Below, in pieces: positions 14,447-23,426 of a DNA stretch of 55,241 nucleotides. The stretch's first letter is position 1, and each line of letters opens with the position of its first letter. The notes under the pieces are model-generated. The model had not been told where the DNA came from. It saw only the letters and a list, made by a program, of their open reading frames with translations, and did not search any database. Origin of the DNA: Verrucomicrobiota bacterium (GTDB lineage Bacteria > Verrucomicrobiota > Verrucomicrobiia > Verrucomicrobiales > V1-33); assembly GCA_003402705.1 (NCBI GenBank), contig QQNF01000020.1, forward strand, positions 1 through 55,241, in the 5' to 3' direction. The position numbers and the translations under genes are program-made.

Positions 14447-17257
14447 ATGACCCCAAATCCCATCGCCCTCTCCCTCATCTACGCCGGTCTCACCGGCGTC
14501 CTCGCCGCCCAGAACCCGCTCATCGCCCCGCCGCCCCCTCAAGGCAACGGGCCAGCCACCGTCCCAACCGCTCCGGTCCCCCAACCAGACCCCACCGCCC
14601 AGCCCGACTTCCCTAAAATCGAAGACGTCCTCCGCGGTTTCGAAAAAGTCGTCAGCACCGCCGACGGCCGCAAATCCTTCTACACGCTCTGGAGCCGCGG
14701 CAAGGACCAGCAGCTCTTCGCAGAACTCCCCAAGGAATTCGCCGGCCAGCGCCACTACCTCGCCCTGACCGTCGCCAGCGGCGACGACTACGCTGGCCTC
14801 CAGGCCGGTGACCTCTACTTCTACTGGCGCCCCTACGGCAAACGCCTCGCCATGGTCACCCCGGAACTCGGCATCCGCTCCACCGGCGATAAAGCCAGCC
14901 AGGACAGCATCAAACGGCTCTTCACCGACCGCGTCGTCCTCGACATGCCCATCCAGGGCATCATGCCAAACGGCGGCCCTATCATCGACCTCGACGAACT
15001 CGTCGTCATGCACGCCGAAAAATTCTTCGGCGCAGAAGCCGCCGGCACGAATAAGGGGCTCTACAAAATCAAAACCGCCAAGGCCTTCCCTAACAACGTC
15101 GAAATCGCCATCGAAGCCCCCACCGCCGGCGGCAAACTCCGTACGTTCCACTACAGCTTCAGTCTCATCCCCGACAACACCGGCTACCAGCCGCGCATGG
15201 CCGATGAACGCGTCGGCTACTTCACCACTTCCTACTCCGACTTCGGCAAATTCACCCCAGAAGAAACCAAAATGCGGTTCATCAACCGCTGGCATCTCGA
15301 AAAGGCCGACCCCTCCCTCAAACTCAGTCCGCCCAAAACCCCGATCATCTTCTACATCGAACACACCACCCCCATCCGCTACCGCCGCTGGGTCAAGGAA
15401 GGTGTCGACATGTGGAACAAGGCCTTCGAAAAAGTCGGGCTCGTCAACGCCATCCAGGTCTACTTCCAGGACGCCAGCACCGGCGAACACATGGAAAAAG
15501 ACCCCGAAGACGTCAACTATAACTTCATCCGCTGGCTCTCCAACGGGGTCGGCACCGCCATCGGGCCCTCCCGCACCCACCCGCTCACCGGCCAGATCCT
15601 CGACGCCGACATCGTCCTCACCGACGGCTGGATCCGCCACTGGTGGCGTCAGTACAACGACATCGTTCCGCAACTCGCCATGGAAGGCGCTTCCCCGGAA
15701 ACCCTCGCATGGCTCCACGACAATCCTAACTGGGACCCGCGCGTCCGTCTCGCCGCTCCCGAAAAGCGCGCCACCGTCCTCGACCAGATCAAGCGCTCCC
15801 CCATGCCCGCCCTCGGCGGTCACGCCATCGCCGCTGCCATGATGGGCGGCCCGCTCGCCGGGAAAAACGAATACGACGGTCTCGTCGGCCGCAATGTCCA
15901 GTTCAATGGCTATTGCCAGGCCGCCGACTGGATGAGCCACGGTCTCGCCCTCATGGACATGGCCATGGCCACCGCCGCCGTCGCCCCTGCCCCAGGCGAT
16001 CAACTCATCGACGGCATCCCCGAAAACTTCATCGGGCCCCTCCTCGCTGACCTCACCGTCCACGAGGTCGGCCACACGCTCGGGCTCCGCCACAACTTCA
16101 AAGGCTCCAGCATCTACACATGGGCCGAAATCAACAGCGACGCCGTCAAAGGGAAAAAACCCTTCGCCTCCAGCGTCATGGACTACATCCCTATCAATGT
16201 CGTCGCCAAAAAAGACGTCCCCCAGGGCGACTACGGCATGATCACCGTCGGACCCTATGACGACTGGGCCATCGAATACGGCTACACCTTCGAGAAGGAC
16301 CTCAAACCCATTCTCGCTAAGAACACCCAGCCGGAACTCATGTACGCCACCGACGAAGACACCGGCGGCCCCGACCCACGCGCCCGTCGCTACGACTTCG
16401 CCAAGGACCCCATCGCCTTCGCAGAAAATCAGATGACGCTCGTCCGCGAACACCGCGGCAAGCTCCTCGACAAGTTCGTCAAGGACGGCGACTCATGGTC
16501 CAAAGCACGCCGCGGCTACCAGCTCACCCTCCAAACCCAGGTCCAGGCCGTCATGATGATGGCCAACTGGCTCGGCGGCAGCCTCACCACCAGAAACCGC
16601 AAGGGCGATCCTAACGCCGGTGCCCCAGTCGAACCAGTGCCCGCCGCCACTCAGCGCGAGGCCCTCAAGTTCGTCCTCGCCAACACGTTCCCGGACGACT
16701 CCTACGGACTCAGCCCTAACCTCCTCAAGTTCCTCACCGTCGACAAATGGTTCGACATGGAAAACAACTTCGAGGAACCCAACTGGCCAGTCCACGACCG
16801 CGTCCTCGGCATCCAGGCCAGCGCCATGACCGCCATCCTCAACCCGGTCACCCTCAGCCGCGTCTTCGATAACGAATTCCGCACCGCCGCCGATCAGGAC
16901 GCCCTCACCCTCCCAGAGGTCCTCGCCACCGTCCGAGCCGCCGCATGGACCGAACTCGACAACGTCGACGCCAACCAGAAGTTCAACGACCGCCAGCCGC
17001 TCATCAGCAGTCTCCGCCGCAACCTCCAGCGCGAACACATCGACCGGCTCGTCGACCTCGCCAACAACAAGCTCGGCAGCGCCCCAGCCGCGAAACCCAT
17101 CAGCGACCTCGCCGCCACCCAACTCGCCGAACTCCGCGACAAACTCAATGCCGCCGCCGGCAACGCCAACCTCGACAACTACACTCGCTCCCACCTCCGC
17201 GAAAACAGCGCCCGCATCACCAAAATGCTCGACGCCCGCTACGTGGTCGTGAAGTAA
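14447..17257 (+). CDS. Secreted metzincin-type zinc metalloprotease (DUF5117-like)
   Basis: 936 residues starting with a short signal-like segment (IALSLIYAGLTGVLAAQNP). A proline-rich linker precedes a beta-rich N-terminal half (YLALTVASGDDYAGLQAGDL, then DLYFYWRPYG) like that of the large DUF5117-containing zinc-dependent metalloproteases. The zinc site is HEVGHTLGLRH at residues 539-549, a full HExxHxxGxxH metzincin motif, and SVMDYIP about 35 residues later supplies the expected Met-turn. Related proteins are exported and some sit in outer-membrane polymer-degradation loci. The gene is flanked upstream by a 257-base gap with an AT-rich stretch (TAATTTTTATAAAT near 14390-14403) that may hold its promoter. 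Confidence 0.87.
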   Translation: MTPNPIALSLIYAGLTGVLAAQNPLIAPPPPQGNGPATVPTAPVPQPDPTAQPDFPKIEDVLRGFEKVVSTADGRKSFYTLWSRGKDQQLFAELPKEFAGQRHYLALTVASGDDYAGLQAGDLYFYWRPYGKRLAMVTPELGIRSTGDKASQDSIKRLFTDRVVLDMPIQGIMPNGGPIIDLDELVVMHAEKFFGAEAAGTNKGLYKIKTAKAFPNNVEIAIEAPTAGGKLRTFHYSFSLIPDNTGYQPRMADERVGYFTTSYSDFGKFTPEETKMRFINRWHLEKADPSLKLSPPKTPIIFYIEHTTPIRYRRWVKEGVDMWNKAFEKVGLVNAIQVYFQDASTGEHMEKDPEDVNYNFIRWLSNGVGTAIGPSRTHPLTGQILDADIVLTDGWIRHWWRQYNDIVPQLAMEGASPETLAWLHDNPNWDPRVRLAAPEKRATVLDQIKRSPMPALGGHAIAAAMMGGPLAGKNEYDGLVGRNVQFNGYCQAADWMSHGLALMDMAMATAAVAPAPGDQLIDGIPENFIGPLLADLTVHEVGHTLGLRHNFKGSSIYTWAEINSDAVKGKKPFASSVMDYIPINVVAKKDVPQGDYGMITVGPYDDWAIEYGYTFEKDLKPILAKNTQPELMYATDEDTGGPDPRARRYDFAKDPIAFAENQMTLVREHRGKLLDKFVKDGDSWSKARRGYQLTLQTQVQAVMMMANWLGGSLTTRNRKGDPNAGAPVEPVPAATQREALKFVLANTFPDDSYGLSPNLLKFLTVDKWFDMENNFEEPNWPVHDRVLGIQASAMTAILNPVTLSRVFDNEFRTAADQDALTLPEVLATVRAAAWTELDNVDANQKFNDRQPLISSLRRNLQREHIDRLVDLANNKLGSAPAAKPISDLAATQLAELRDKLNAAAGNANLDNYTRSHLRENSARITKMLDARYVVVK

Positions 17258-17292
17258 CCTCCTCAAGGCTCGCCTAACACCATAAACCCCGC

Positions 17293-17321
17293 GAACGCCG
17301 GCCCCACAAAGGCCGGCGTTC
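17293..17321 (+). terminator. Stem-loop terminator after metalloprotease gene
   Basis: A perfect 11-bp stem GAACGCCGGCC / GGCCGGCGTTC with loop CCACAAA, 36 bases after the stop. There is no clean T run, so it may be a weak or factor-aided stop. Confidence 0.6.
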
Positions 17322-17392
17322 TGCGTTCCACCCTCTCCTTTCTGAGATGAACAAGCCTCCTTTGCTGTCAGGCTCGCAACAAGCAAGGTGGC

Positions 17393-17454
17393 ACGGGCAT
17401 CCTACCTGTGACCCCAAAGCCAAAGCCCCAGCATGGAAGCCCGGGCCTCATGCC
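17393..17454. repeat. Dispersed hairpin repeats in intergenic gap
   Basis: ACGGGCA-TCC-TACCTGT (17393-17409, imperfect) is a variant of the repeat at 39737. A separate element reading GGCCTC-ATGCCC-GAGGCC lies a few tens of bases further on. The remainder of the 330-base gap (17258-17588) holds the terminator above and otherwise nothing I can name. Confidence 0.5.
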
Positions 17455-17588
17455 CGAGGCCACCGCTCCCCTCCCTGCACACCAAACCCCCAATCCCCTC
17501 CCCAAAACCAGAATCCTTGTAACCTCCACGCCCCCACAGCTCAGGTAATGGATGAGCTCAATCATACGCTCACAACCATCACCAATCC

Positions 17589-18038
17589 ATGAAATCCCAT
17601 CACTCCTCCGCCGCCCTCATCCTCCTCATCGCGCTCGCCAGCGCCCTCCCCGCCACTGCCGCACCTCAATCGTCCACTCCACCCGCCGAAACCTCCAAAA
17701 CCACACCCGCCAACCATCCGGAAACCATCGAACAGGCCATCCCCGTCGCCGCCCTCCTTCGGTCCGTCAAAGACTCCGACACCACCCTGTTCCTCCAGTG
17801 CTGGGACCAGCCAACCACCCGCAAAATGGGCCTCTCCACCACCACCGCCCCAAAGTGGCTCGATCAATACAAACTCGGCTTCGACAAGGCCTTCGGCACA
17901 TGGTCGCCAGTCGATTTCACTTTCACCTTCACCGGCGATGCCAACTCGGGTACCGTCACCGCCACATTCAAAGACAAATCCCTGCCCCCCCTCAAAGTCG
18001 TCAGATCACTCGATGCATGGAAACTGGCCGAAAAGTAA
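17589..18038 (+). CDS. Small secreted protein, possibly NTF2/lumazine-binding-like
   Basis: 149 residues with a clear signal peptide (LILLIALASALPATAAP). The mature part has an IEQAIPVAALLRSVKDSD helix, LFLQCWDQPTTRKM, and two final strands (VDFTFTFTGD, GTVTATFKD) ending LKVVRSLDAWKLAEK. The closing pattern of strands and the final W-K recalls the DUF4878/lumazine-binding, NTF2-like fold, but no ligand can be inferred. It lies 19 bases before a membrane kinase gene in the same direction, so it may supply the extracellular partner of that kinase. Confidence 0.7.
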   Translation: MKSHHSSAALILLIALASALPATAAPQSSTPPAETSKTTPANHPETIEQAIPVAALLRSVKDSDTTLFLQCWDQPTTRKMGLSTTTAPKWLDQYKLGFDKAFGTWSPVDFTFTFTGDANSGTVTATFKDKSLPPLKVVRSLDAWKLAEK

Positions 18039-18057
18039 CCCTAGCAGTCGCACCACC

Positions 18058-20010
18058 ATGGCCTCTCCATCCAGTCCCCTCTGCCCGAAATGCCGCGCCC
18101 CCATCACCCCAGGCGCACCGCAGGGCCTCTGCCCGAAATGTCTGCTCCTCGCCGTCGCCACCGACGCAGGCCCTCCCTCCCCACCACCATCTCAGGGTCC
18201 TCCTCCCTCCACGCACGACCTCGCCCCCCACTTCCCAGACCTTGAAATCCTCGATCTCATCGGCATCGGCGGCATGGGAGCTGTCTACAAGGCACGCCAG
18301 CTCAATCTCGGACGCGTCGTCGCCCTCAAAATCCTCTCCCGCTCCCTCGCCGACGACCCAGCATTCCTCGAACGCTTCGAACGCGAAGCCCGAGTCCTCG
18401 GACGCCTCAACCACACAGGCATCGTCACCATCTTCGACAGCGGCACCGCGGGACCCTTCGCCTACCTGCTCATGGAATTCGTCGATGGCGTCAATCTGCG
18501 CCAGGCCATGCAGTCCGGCGGCTTCTCACCCATGGACGCTCTAGCCGTCACCAGAGAAATCTGCTCCGCCCTCGAATTCGCTCACTCCCAGGGCATCCTC
18601 CACCGCGACATCAAACCGGAAAACATCCTCATCGACCACTCCGGCCACGTGAAAATCGCCGACTTCGGCATCGCTAAACTCATCGGCGATCACGGCAACG
18701 ATCACGCAACCCTAACCACACACGGCGCCATCCTCGGCAGCATGCACTACATGGCCCCGGAACAATTCGACTCCCCCGCCCGCATCGACCATCGCGCCGA
18801 TATCTACTCGCTCGGCGTCGTTCTCTACGAACTGCTCACCGGCGAACTCCCCATCGGTCGCTTCAAACCACCCTCGGAAAAATCCACCGCCGACGCCCGC
18901 ATCGACGAAATCGTCATGCGCACACTCGAACGCGAACGCGACGCCCGCTTCAAGGACGTCCAGCAACTGAAAACCCACGTCGACGCCGCCACCCGCCCTG
19001 CCCCACCCTCCAGCCCCGCTCTTCCCGACCGCAAGACCACGCGCCTCGCCAGCACCGCGCTCCTCTGCACCGCCCTCAGCCTCATCATCGCAGCCCTCGG
19101 AGCCATCCCCATCTATCAGATCGAATCCATCCACCAGCGCGGCACGCCCATCCCCATCGCCGCCTTCTCCCTCTTCCTCATCGCCATCACCGCCATACCC
19201 GGTACCATCCTCGCCCTCCGCGCCCTCCGCATCCTTCGCACCCCCGATTCCCATCCCGCAGGCCTCAAACGGTCGATCATCAGCGCCCTCGCATGGCCCG
19301 CCATCGTCGTCGCCCTCATGCTCGCCTTCGCCATCGCCACCGCATTCGCCGACAACGCCGTCGGCACCGTCTCGCGCCTGCTCCTCGTCGCCCTGCTCGT
19401 CGTCGCCAGCGGCCTCGGCATCACCACAATCGCTGGTCTCTTCCGCAGCATGTCCGCACGCCCCCCATCCGCCGCTCCCACCCGCCCCCGCATCTGGCCA
19501 TTCGCCACCGCCGCCTCCCTCGCACTCATCTGCTCCGCAGCCTATCTCCTCAAGGTCCGCTCTTCTAACGACACCTACCTCCACCCATCCGGCACTCGCA
19601 CGGCGATGGATATCTCCCTGCAACCCGGAACCTCCTTCTCCTACCAACTCATCCGCGTCAGCACCGACGGCCACGAATCCCCCATGAACATCAACGGCCG
19701 CATCTTCGCTCCCCCCAACTCGCCGCTCCTCGCCAGTCTCGTCGTCCTTACGACCGATCGCTGGAAAAACAACGCTCACCAGCAGATCGAGATCTCCCAT
19801 CACTCCCCCGTAGGATCGACCGGCAGAAAAACCATCCAGCTCGACGAACCATGGTCGTTCACCTCCTCGGGCTCAGCTCAGCTCCAGCTCACCCAAGGCC
19901 TCAAGGAACGATCCGAACTCGCCTCCCGCTCCAACTGGTACGGCAAAAAACTCGAGTCGCTCTACCTCGAAACGGTCGCCTCCCCGCCACCACCCGACCC
20001 AGCACCCTAA
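18058..20010 (+). CDS. Membrane Ser/Thr protein kinase with N-terminal zinc ribbon
   Basis: 650 residues from the ATG at 18058. A small zinc ribbon (C9-P-K-C12 and C25-P-K-C28) leads into a complete kinase domain at about 60-320: GIGGMGAVYKA, VALKIL, HRDIKPEN (H182, D184), DFGIAKL (D202), and the activation-end MAPEQ. Four or more membrane helices follow at about 325-530, and an extracellular or periplasmic beta-rich tail of about 110 residues ends the protein (MDISLQPGTSFSYQLIRV). It is the Hanks-type kinase layout typical of Planctomycetes and Verrucomicrobia. A sigma factor starts 20 bases downstream, making a second kinase/sigma pair in the window. Confidence 0.9.
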   Translation: MASPSSPLCPKCRAPITPGAPQGLCPKCLLLAVATDAGPPSPPPSQGPPPSTHDLAPHFPDLEILDLIGIGGMGAVYKARQLNLGRVVALKILSRSLADDPAFLERFEREARVLGRLNHTGIVTIFDSGTAGPFAYLLMEFVDGVNLRQAMQSGGFSPMDALAVTREICSALEFAHSQGILHRDIKPENILIDHSGHVKIADFGIAKLIGDHGNDHATLTTHGAILGSMHYMAPEQFDSPARIDHRADIYSLGVVLYELLTGELPIGRFKPPSEKSTADARIDEIVMRTLERERDARFKDVQQLKTHVDAATRPAPPSSPALPDRKTTRLASTALLCTALSLIIAALGAIPIYQIESIHQRGTPIPIAAFSLFLIAITAIPGTILALRALRILRTPDSHPAGLKRSIISALAWPAIVVALMLAFAIATAFADNAVGTVSRLLLVALLVVASGLGITTIAGLFRSMSARPPSAAPTRPRIWPFATAASLALICSAAYLLKVRSSNDTYLHPSGTRTAMDISLQPGTSFSYQLIRVSTDGHESPMNINGRIFAPPNSPLLASLVVLTTDRWKNNAHQQIEISHHSPVGSTGRKTIQLDEPWSFTSSGSAQLQLTQGLKERSELASRSNWYGKKLESLYLETVASPPPPDPAP

Positions 20011-20030
20011 CCGGATCATCAGCCACGCCC

Positions 20031-20759
20031 ATGACCGCTTCCTCCTCAGTCTCCAACTTCACCGCCACCCGCTGGACGCTCGTCATCAAAGCTCAGGGCG
20101 ATTCCCCCGAATCCCGCCTCGCCCTCAGCGAACTCTGTGCCGCCTACTGGAACCCAGTCTTCCTCTTCCTCCGCCGCGAAGGCCGCTCCGACGACCTCAG
20201 CCGCGATCTCACTCAGGAATTCTTCGCCCGCATCCTCGCCCGCGGCGGCATCGGCAACCCGGACCCCGCCAAAGGCCGCTTCCGCTCCTACCTGCTCGGC
20301 GCTCTCAAACACTTCCTCTCAGATCAACGTCGTCTCGCCGGCCGCCTCAAACGCGCCGGCGACGCCGCCACCGATTCCCTCGACGCTCCACCCACCGACG
20401 GCTCGCCACCCCCTCAATTCCCCGATCCCTCCGCAGCCTTCGCCGACAAATGGTTCGACCGCGAATGGGCCCTCGCCATCATGGACCGCAGTCTCTCCGC
20501 CGTCCAGTCATCCTTCGAACAGGCCGGCAAAGGCCCGCAGTTCGAGGCCCTCAAACCATGGCTCGTCGGCGACTCCGAAAACCTCTCCCAATCCGACGCC
20601 GCCGCTTCTCTCGGCATCACCAACGGAGCCGTCAAGGTAGCCATCCACAGACTCCGCAAAGCCTTCCGCTCCGCCGTGGAAACCGAAATCGCCCAGACAC
20701 TCCCGTCATCCGACGACGTCGCCTCCGAACTCGCCTATCTCATCGAGGTCCTCAGCTGA
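20031..20759 (+). CDS. ECF-type RNA polymerase sigma factor
   Basis: 242 residues from the ATG at 20031. Region 2: FTATRWTLVIKAQ, LCAAYWNPVFLFLRREG, DLTQEFFARIL, GRFRSYLLGALKHFLSDQRR. Region 4: LSQSDAAASLGITNGAVKVA followed by IHRLRKAFR. This is the sigma type repeatedly found next to Hanks kinases in Verrucomicrobia and Planctomycetes. It lies 20 bases after the kinase gene and 138 bases before the first sulfatase of a long co-directional run, so control of that run by this pair is a reasonable guess. Confidence 0.9.
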   Translation: MTASSSVSNFTATRWTLVIKAQGDSPESRLALSELCAAYWNPVFLFLRREGRSDDLSRDLTQEFFARILARGGIGNPDPAKGRFRSYLLGALKHFLSDQRRLAGRLKRAGDAATDSLDAPPTDGSPPPQFPDPSAAFADKWFDREWALAIMDRSLSAVQSSFEQAGKGPQFEALKPWLVGDSENLSQSDAAASLGITNGAVKVAIHRLRKAFRSAVETEIAQTLPSSDDVASELAYLIEVLS

Positions 20760-20897
20760 TCCCCCACGCCCACACCCGCCGACATGGTCCGCCCCGCAAT
20801 TGCATTGTCCACCTCCCACCGGAAATTTTGCTCGAATCCCCCATCTCCTCCCGTCACCATCTTCCGCCCTCGTCGCCCCCCACATCCTCTCCCGGCC

Positions 20898-22316
20898 ATG
20901 ACCCGCCTCCTCATCCTCTGCAGCCTCGCCGCCACCCTCGCCACCGCCACTGCCCGGCATCCCAACATCCTCATCATCGTCAGCGACGACCATGGCTACG
21001 CCGACGCCGGCTTCCAGGGCAGCAAGGTCGCCGTCACCCCAAACCTCGACGCACTCGCCAAATCCGGCATCACCTGCACCAGCGGCTACGTCACCTATCC
21101 AGTCTGCTCGCCCTCCCGCGCCGGCCTGCTCACCGGTCGCTACCAGGCACGCTTCGGCCACGATAACAATCCCGTCTACGATCCGCTCGACAACAAGGAA
21201 GGCCTTCCCCTCACTGAAACCATCCTCCCTCAATTCCTCAAACGCGCCGGCTACCACACCGGCTGGATCGGCAAATGGCATCTCGGCTCAGCCCCCGCCT
21301 TCGTCCCATGGGCCCGCGGATTCGACGAATCCTTCGGCTTCATCGGCGGCGGTCACCGTTTCACCAACTGGCTGCCCGACGAACGCCAGTACTCGCTCCC
21401 GCTCATCCGCGACGGCAAACCCACCACCGACGTCCCCCCACACCTAACCCTCGCCCTCGGCAACGCCGCCGCCGCCTTCATCCGCTCCCACAAGGACCAC
21501 CCATGGATGCTCTACCTCCCCTTCAACGCCCCGCACACTCCCCACGAACCTTCCCCCGACCGTCTCGAAAAATTCTCCCACGTCCCCAACCCTCAGCGCC
21601 GCAAATACCTCGCCCAACTCAGTCTCCTCGACGACACCATCGGTCTCGTCACCTCCGCCCTCGCCGACTCTAACCAGCGCGACCACACCCTGACATTCTT
21701 TTTCAGCGACAACGGCGGCCACACCCCCAGCGGATCCGACAACTCCCCTCTCCGCGCCACGAAAGGCACGCTCTACGAAGGCGGCGTCCGCGTCCCCTTC
21801 CTCGTCAGTTGGCCCGCAAAACTCCCAGCCGGCAAGCTCTACCACCACTCGGTCTCCTCGCTCGACGTCCTCCCCTCCGCCCTAGCCGCAGCCGACATCC
21901 CCATGCCCACCGACCGGAAATTCGACGGGGTCAACCTCATCCCCCATCTCGCCGGCGAGGTCTCCACTCCACCCCACACTCACCTCACATGGCGCATGCA
22001 CGGCAAACAGTCCCTCGCCATCCGCTCCGACAACTGGAAGCTCATTCGCTCCGGCAACACCCCACCCGAACTCTACGACCTCGCCTCCGACTCCTCCGAA
22101 TCCAAGGACGTCGCCGCCCAAAACACCGACGTCGTCACTCGTCTCTCCGCCACTCTCGATTCATGGAACCGCGAACTCATCGACCCGGTCTTCCCCGGAA
22201 GCTCGGTCAAGAACGAAGACTGGGGCCCCGGCGGCGCCAATCAGCGCAACCGCCCGAAACCCAAGCGCTCATCCCCCAAACCTCCAGACGCCAATCCGTC
22301 CACCGCCCCTAACTGA
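20898..22316 (+). CDS. Secreted sulfatase A
   Basis: 472 residues starting at MTRLLILCSLAATLATATAR, a signal peptide. The sulfatase signature is CSPSRAGLLTG, with C70 the residue converted to formylglycine by a maturation enzyme. Metal-binding DD near the N-terminus (IIVSDDHGYADAGF), HTGWIGKWHLG and FFFSDNGGH complete the alkaline-phosphatase-fold active site. It hydrolyses sulfate esters outside the cytoplasm; the polysaccharide is not identifiable from sequence. First of five sulfatases read in the same direction. The C-terminal 35 residues are low complexity (KPKRSSPKPPDANPS). Confidence 0.92.
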   Translation: MTRLLILCSLAATLATATARHPNILIIVSDDHGYADAGFQGSKVAVTPNLDALAKSGITCTSGYVTYPVCSPSRAGLLTGRYQARFGHDNNPVYDPLDNKEGLPLTETILPQFLKRAGYHTGWIGKWHLGSAPAFVPWARGFDESFGFIGGGHRFTNWLPDERQYSLPLIRDGKPTTDVPPHLTLALGNAAAAFIRSHKDHPWMLYLPFNAPHTPHEPSPDRLEKFSHVPNPQRRKYLAQLSLLDDTIGLVTSALADSNQRDHTLTFFFSDNGGHTPSGSDNSPLRATKGTLYEGGVRVPFLVSWPAKLPAGKLYHHSVSSLDVLPSALAAADIPMPTDRKFDGVNLIPHLAGEVSTPPHTHLTWRMHGKQSLAIRSDNWKLIRSGNTPPELYDLASDSSESKDVAAQNTDVVTRLSATLDSWNRELIDPVFPGSSVKNEDWGPGGANQRNRPKPKRSSPKPPDANPSTAPN

Positions 22317-22326
22317 TCCCACCGCC

Positions 22327-23397
22327 ATGCTCCGCCGTCTCTTCTCCTTCCTCCTCCTCGCCGCCTCCACCCTCACGGCCGCCGAATCCATCGTCTACAA
22401 ATCCACCGACAACCGCAAGCTCCACCTCCACATCGAAAAACCCTCCAACTGGAAACCCACTGACAAACGCCCCGCCGTCGTCTTCTTCTTCGGCGGCGGC
22501 TGGGTCGGCGGTTCCGCCGAGCAGTTTCTCCCTCAAAGCAAGTCCCTAGCCGATCAAGGCGCCGTCGGCATTCGCGTCGAGTACCGCACCATCCCCAAGG
22601 GCGATCCCGGCCCGCCCCTCGTCTGCTGCGCCGACGCCAAGTCAGCCATGCGCTTCGTCCGCAGTCACGCCGCCGACCTCGGCATCGACCCAACCCGCAT
22701 CGCCGCCGCAGGCGGCTCGGCCGGCGGCCACCTCGCTGCCTTCACCGCCCTCGTCCCCGGCCTCGACGACCCCGCCGACGATTCCTCCATCTCCTGCAAA
22801 CCCGACGCCCTCATCCTCTTCAACCCGGTCTTCAACAACGGCCCCGGCCAGTGGGGCCACCAGCGGCTCGGCAATCGCTTCCGCGAATTCTCCCCCGCCC
22901 ACCACATCTCCAAAGCCGCTCCCCCGACCTGCGTCTTCCTCGGCGACGCCGACAAACTCATCGGCGTCCCCGTCCTCCGCGCATACGAAGCCGCCATGAA
23001 AGCCGCCGGCCCACGCTGCGACGCCCACGTCTATCCCAACGCCGGTCACGGCTTCTTCAACAAGGAACCCTATCTCTCCCAGACCACCAAGGAAGCGATC
23101 CAGTTCCTCGTCTCCCTAGGCTGGCTGAAAACCGCACCAACCAGCCTTCCCCTCAAAATCTTCATCCTCGCCGGCCAGTCCAACATGGAAGGTCAGGCCG
23201 TCGTCGACCTCACCGGCAAGGACTACCACTCCAACACCGTCGCCTTTGCCCCAACCCGCTCGTTCGTCCGCAAACCCGAGGACTCCCCCAACCCCGGCCA
23301 CGACCACCACGAATTCGGAAACGCAGAAACCATCTTCCTCGTCGGCAACGCCCTCGGCAAGGCCATGCTGACCCTCCTCCCGAAATCCCCGCCCTGA
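22327..23397 (+). CDS. Alpha/beta-hydrolase esterase fused to a truncated SASA domain
   Basis: 356 residues with a signal peptide (FLLLAASTLTAAES). Residues about 20-265 are an esterase-type alpha/beta hydrolase: VVFFFGGGWVGG (oxyanion strand), nucleophile elbow GGSAGG, FLGDADKLIG (acid), and PNAGHGFF (histidine). From about 272 a second domain begins: KIFILAGQSNMEGQAVVDL is block I of SASA carbohydrate esterases (SGNH fold) and RKPEDSPNPGHDHHEFGNAE its C-terminal block, but the middle, normally some 150-250 residues, is missing in frame. The second domain is thus probably dead or a fusion relic. It is 10 bases after sulfatase A, as expected for removing acyl groups from the same polysaccharide. 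Confidence 0.87.
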   Translation: MLRRLFSFLLLAASTLTAAESIVYKSTDNRKLHLHIEKPSNWKPTDKRPAVVFFFGGGWVGGSAEQFLPQSKSLADQGAVGIRVEYRTIPKGDPGPPLVCCADAKSAMRFVRSHAADLGIDPTRIAAAGGSAGGHLAAFTALVPGLDDPADDSSISCKPDALILFNPVFNNGPGQWGHQRLGNRFREFSPAHHISKAAPPTCVFLGDADKLIGVPVLRAYEAAMKAAGPRCDAHVYPNAGHGFFNKEPYLSQTTKEAIQFLVSLGWLKTAPTSLPLKIFILAGQSNMEGQAVVDLTGKDYHSNTVAFAPTRSFVRKPEDSPNPGHDHHEFGNAETIFLVGNALGKAMLTLLPKSPP

Positions 23398-23426
23398 CCC
23401 CAACCATCCCAACCTCTCCCCCCATC

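Noticed and set aside
14432..16453. A 673-codon antisense frame within the metalloprotease gene
   Set aside because: Same cause as above; the plus-strand gene has a complete metzincin motif and signal-like start.
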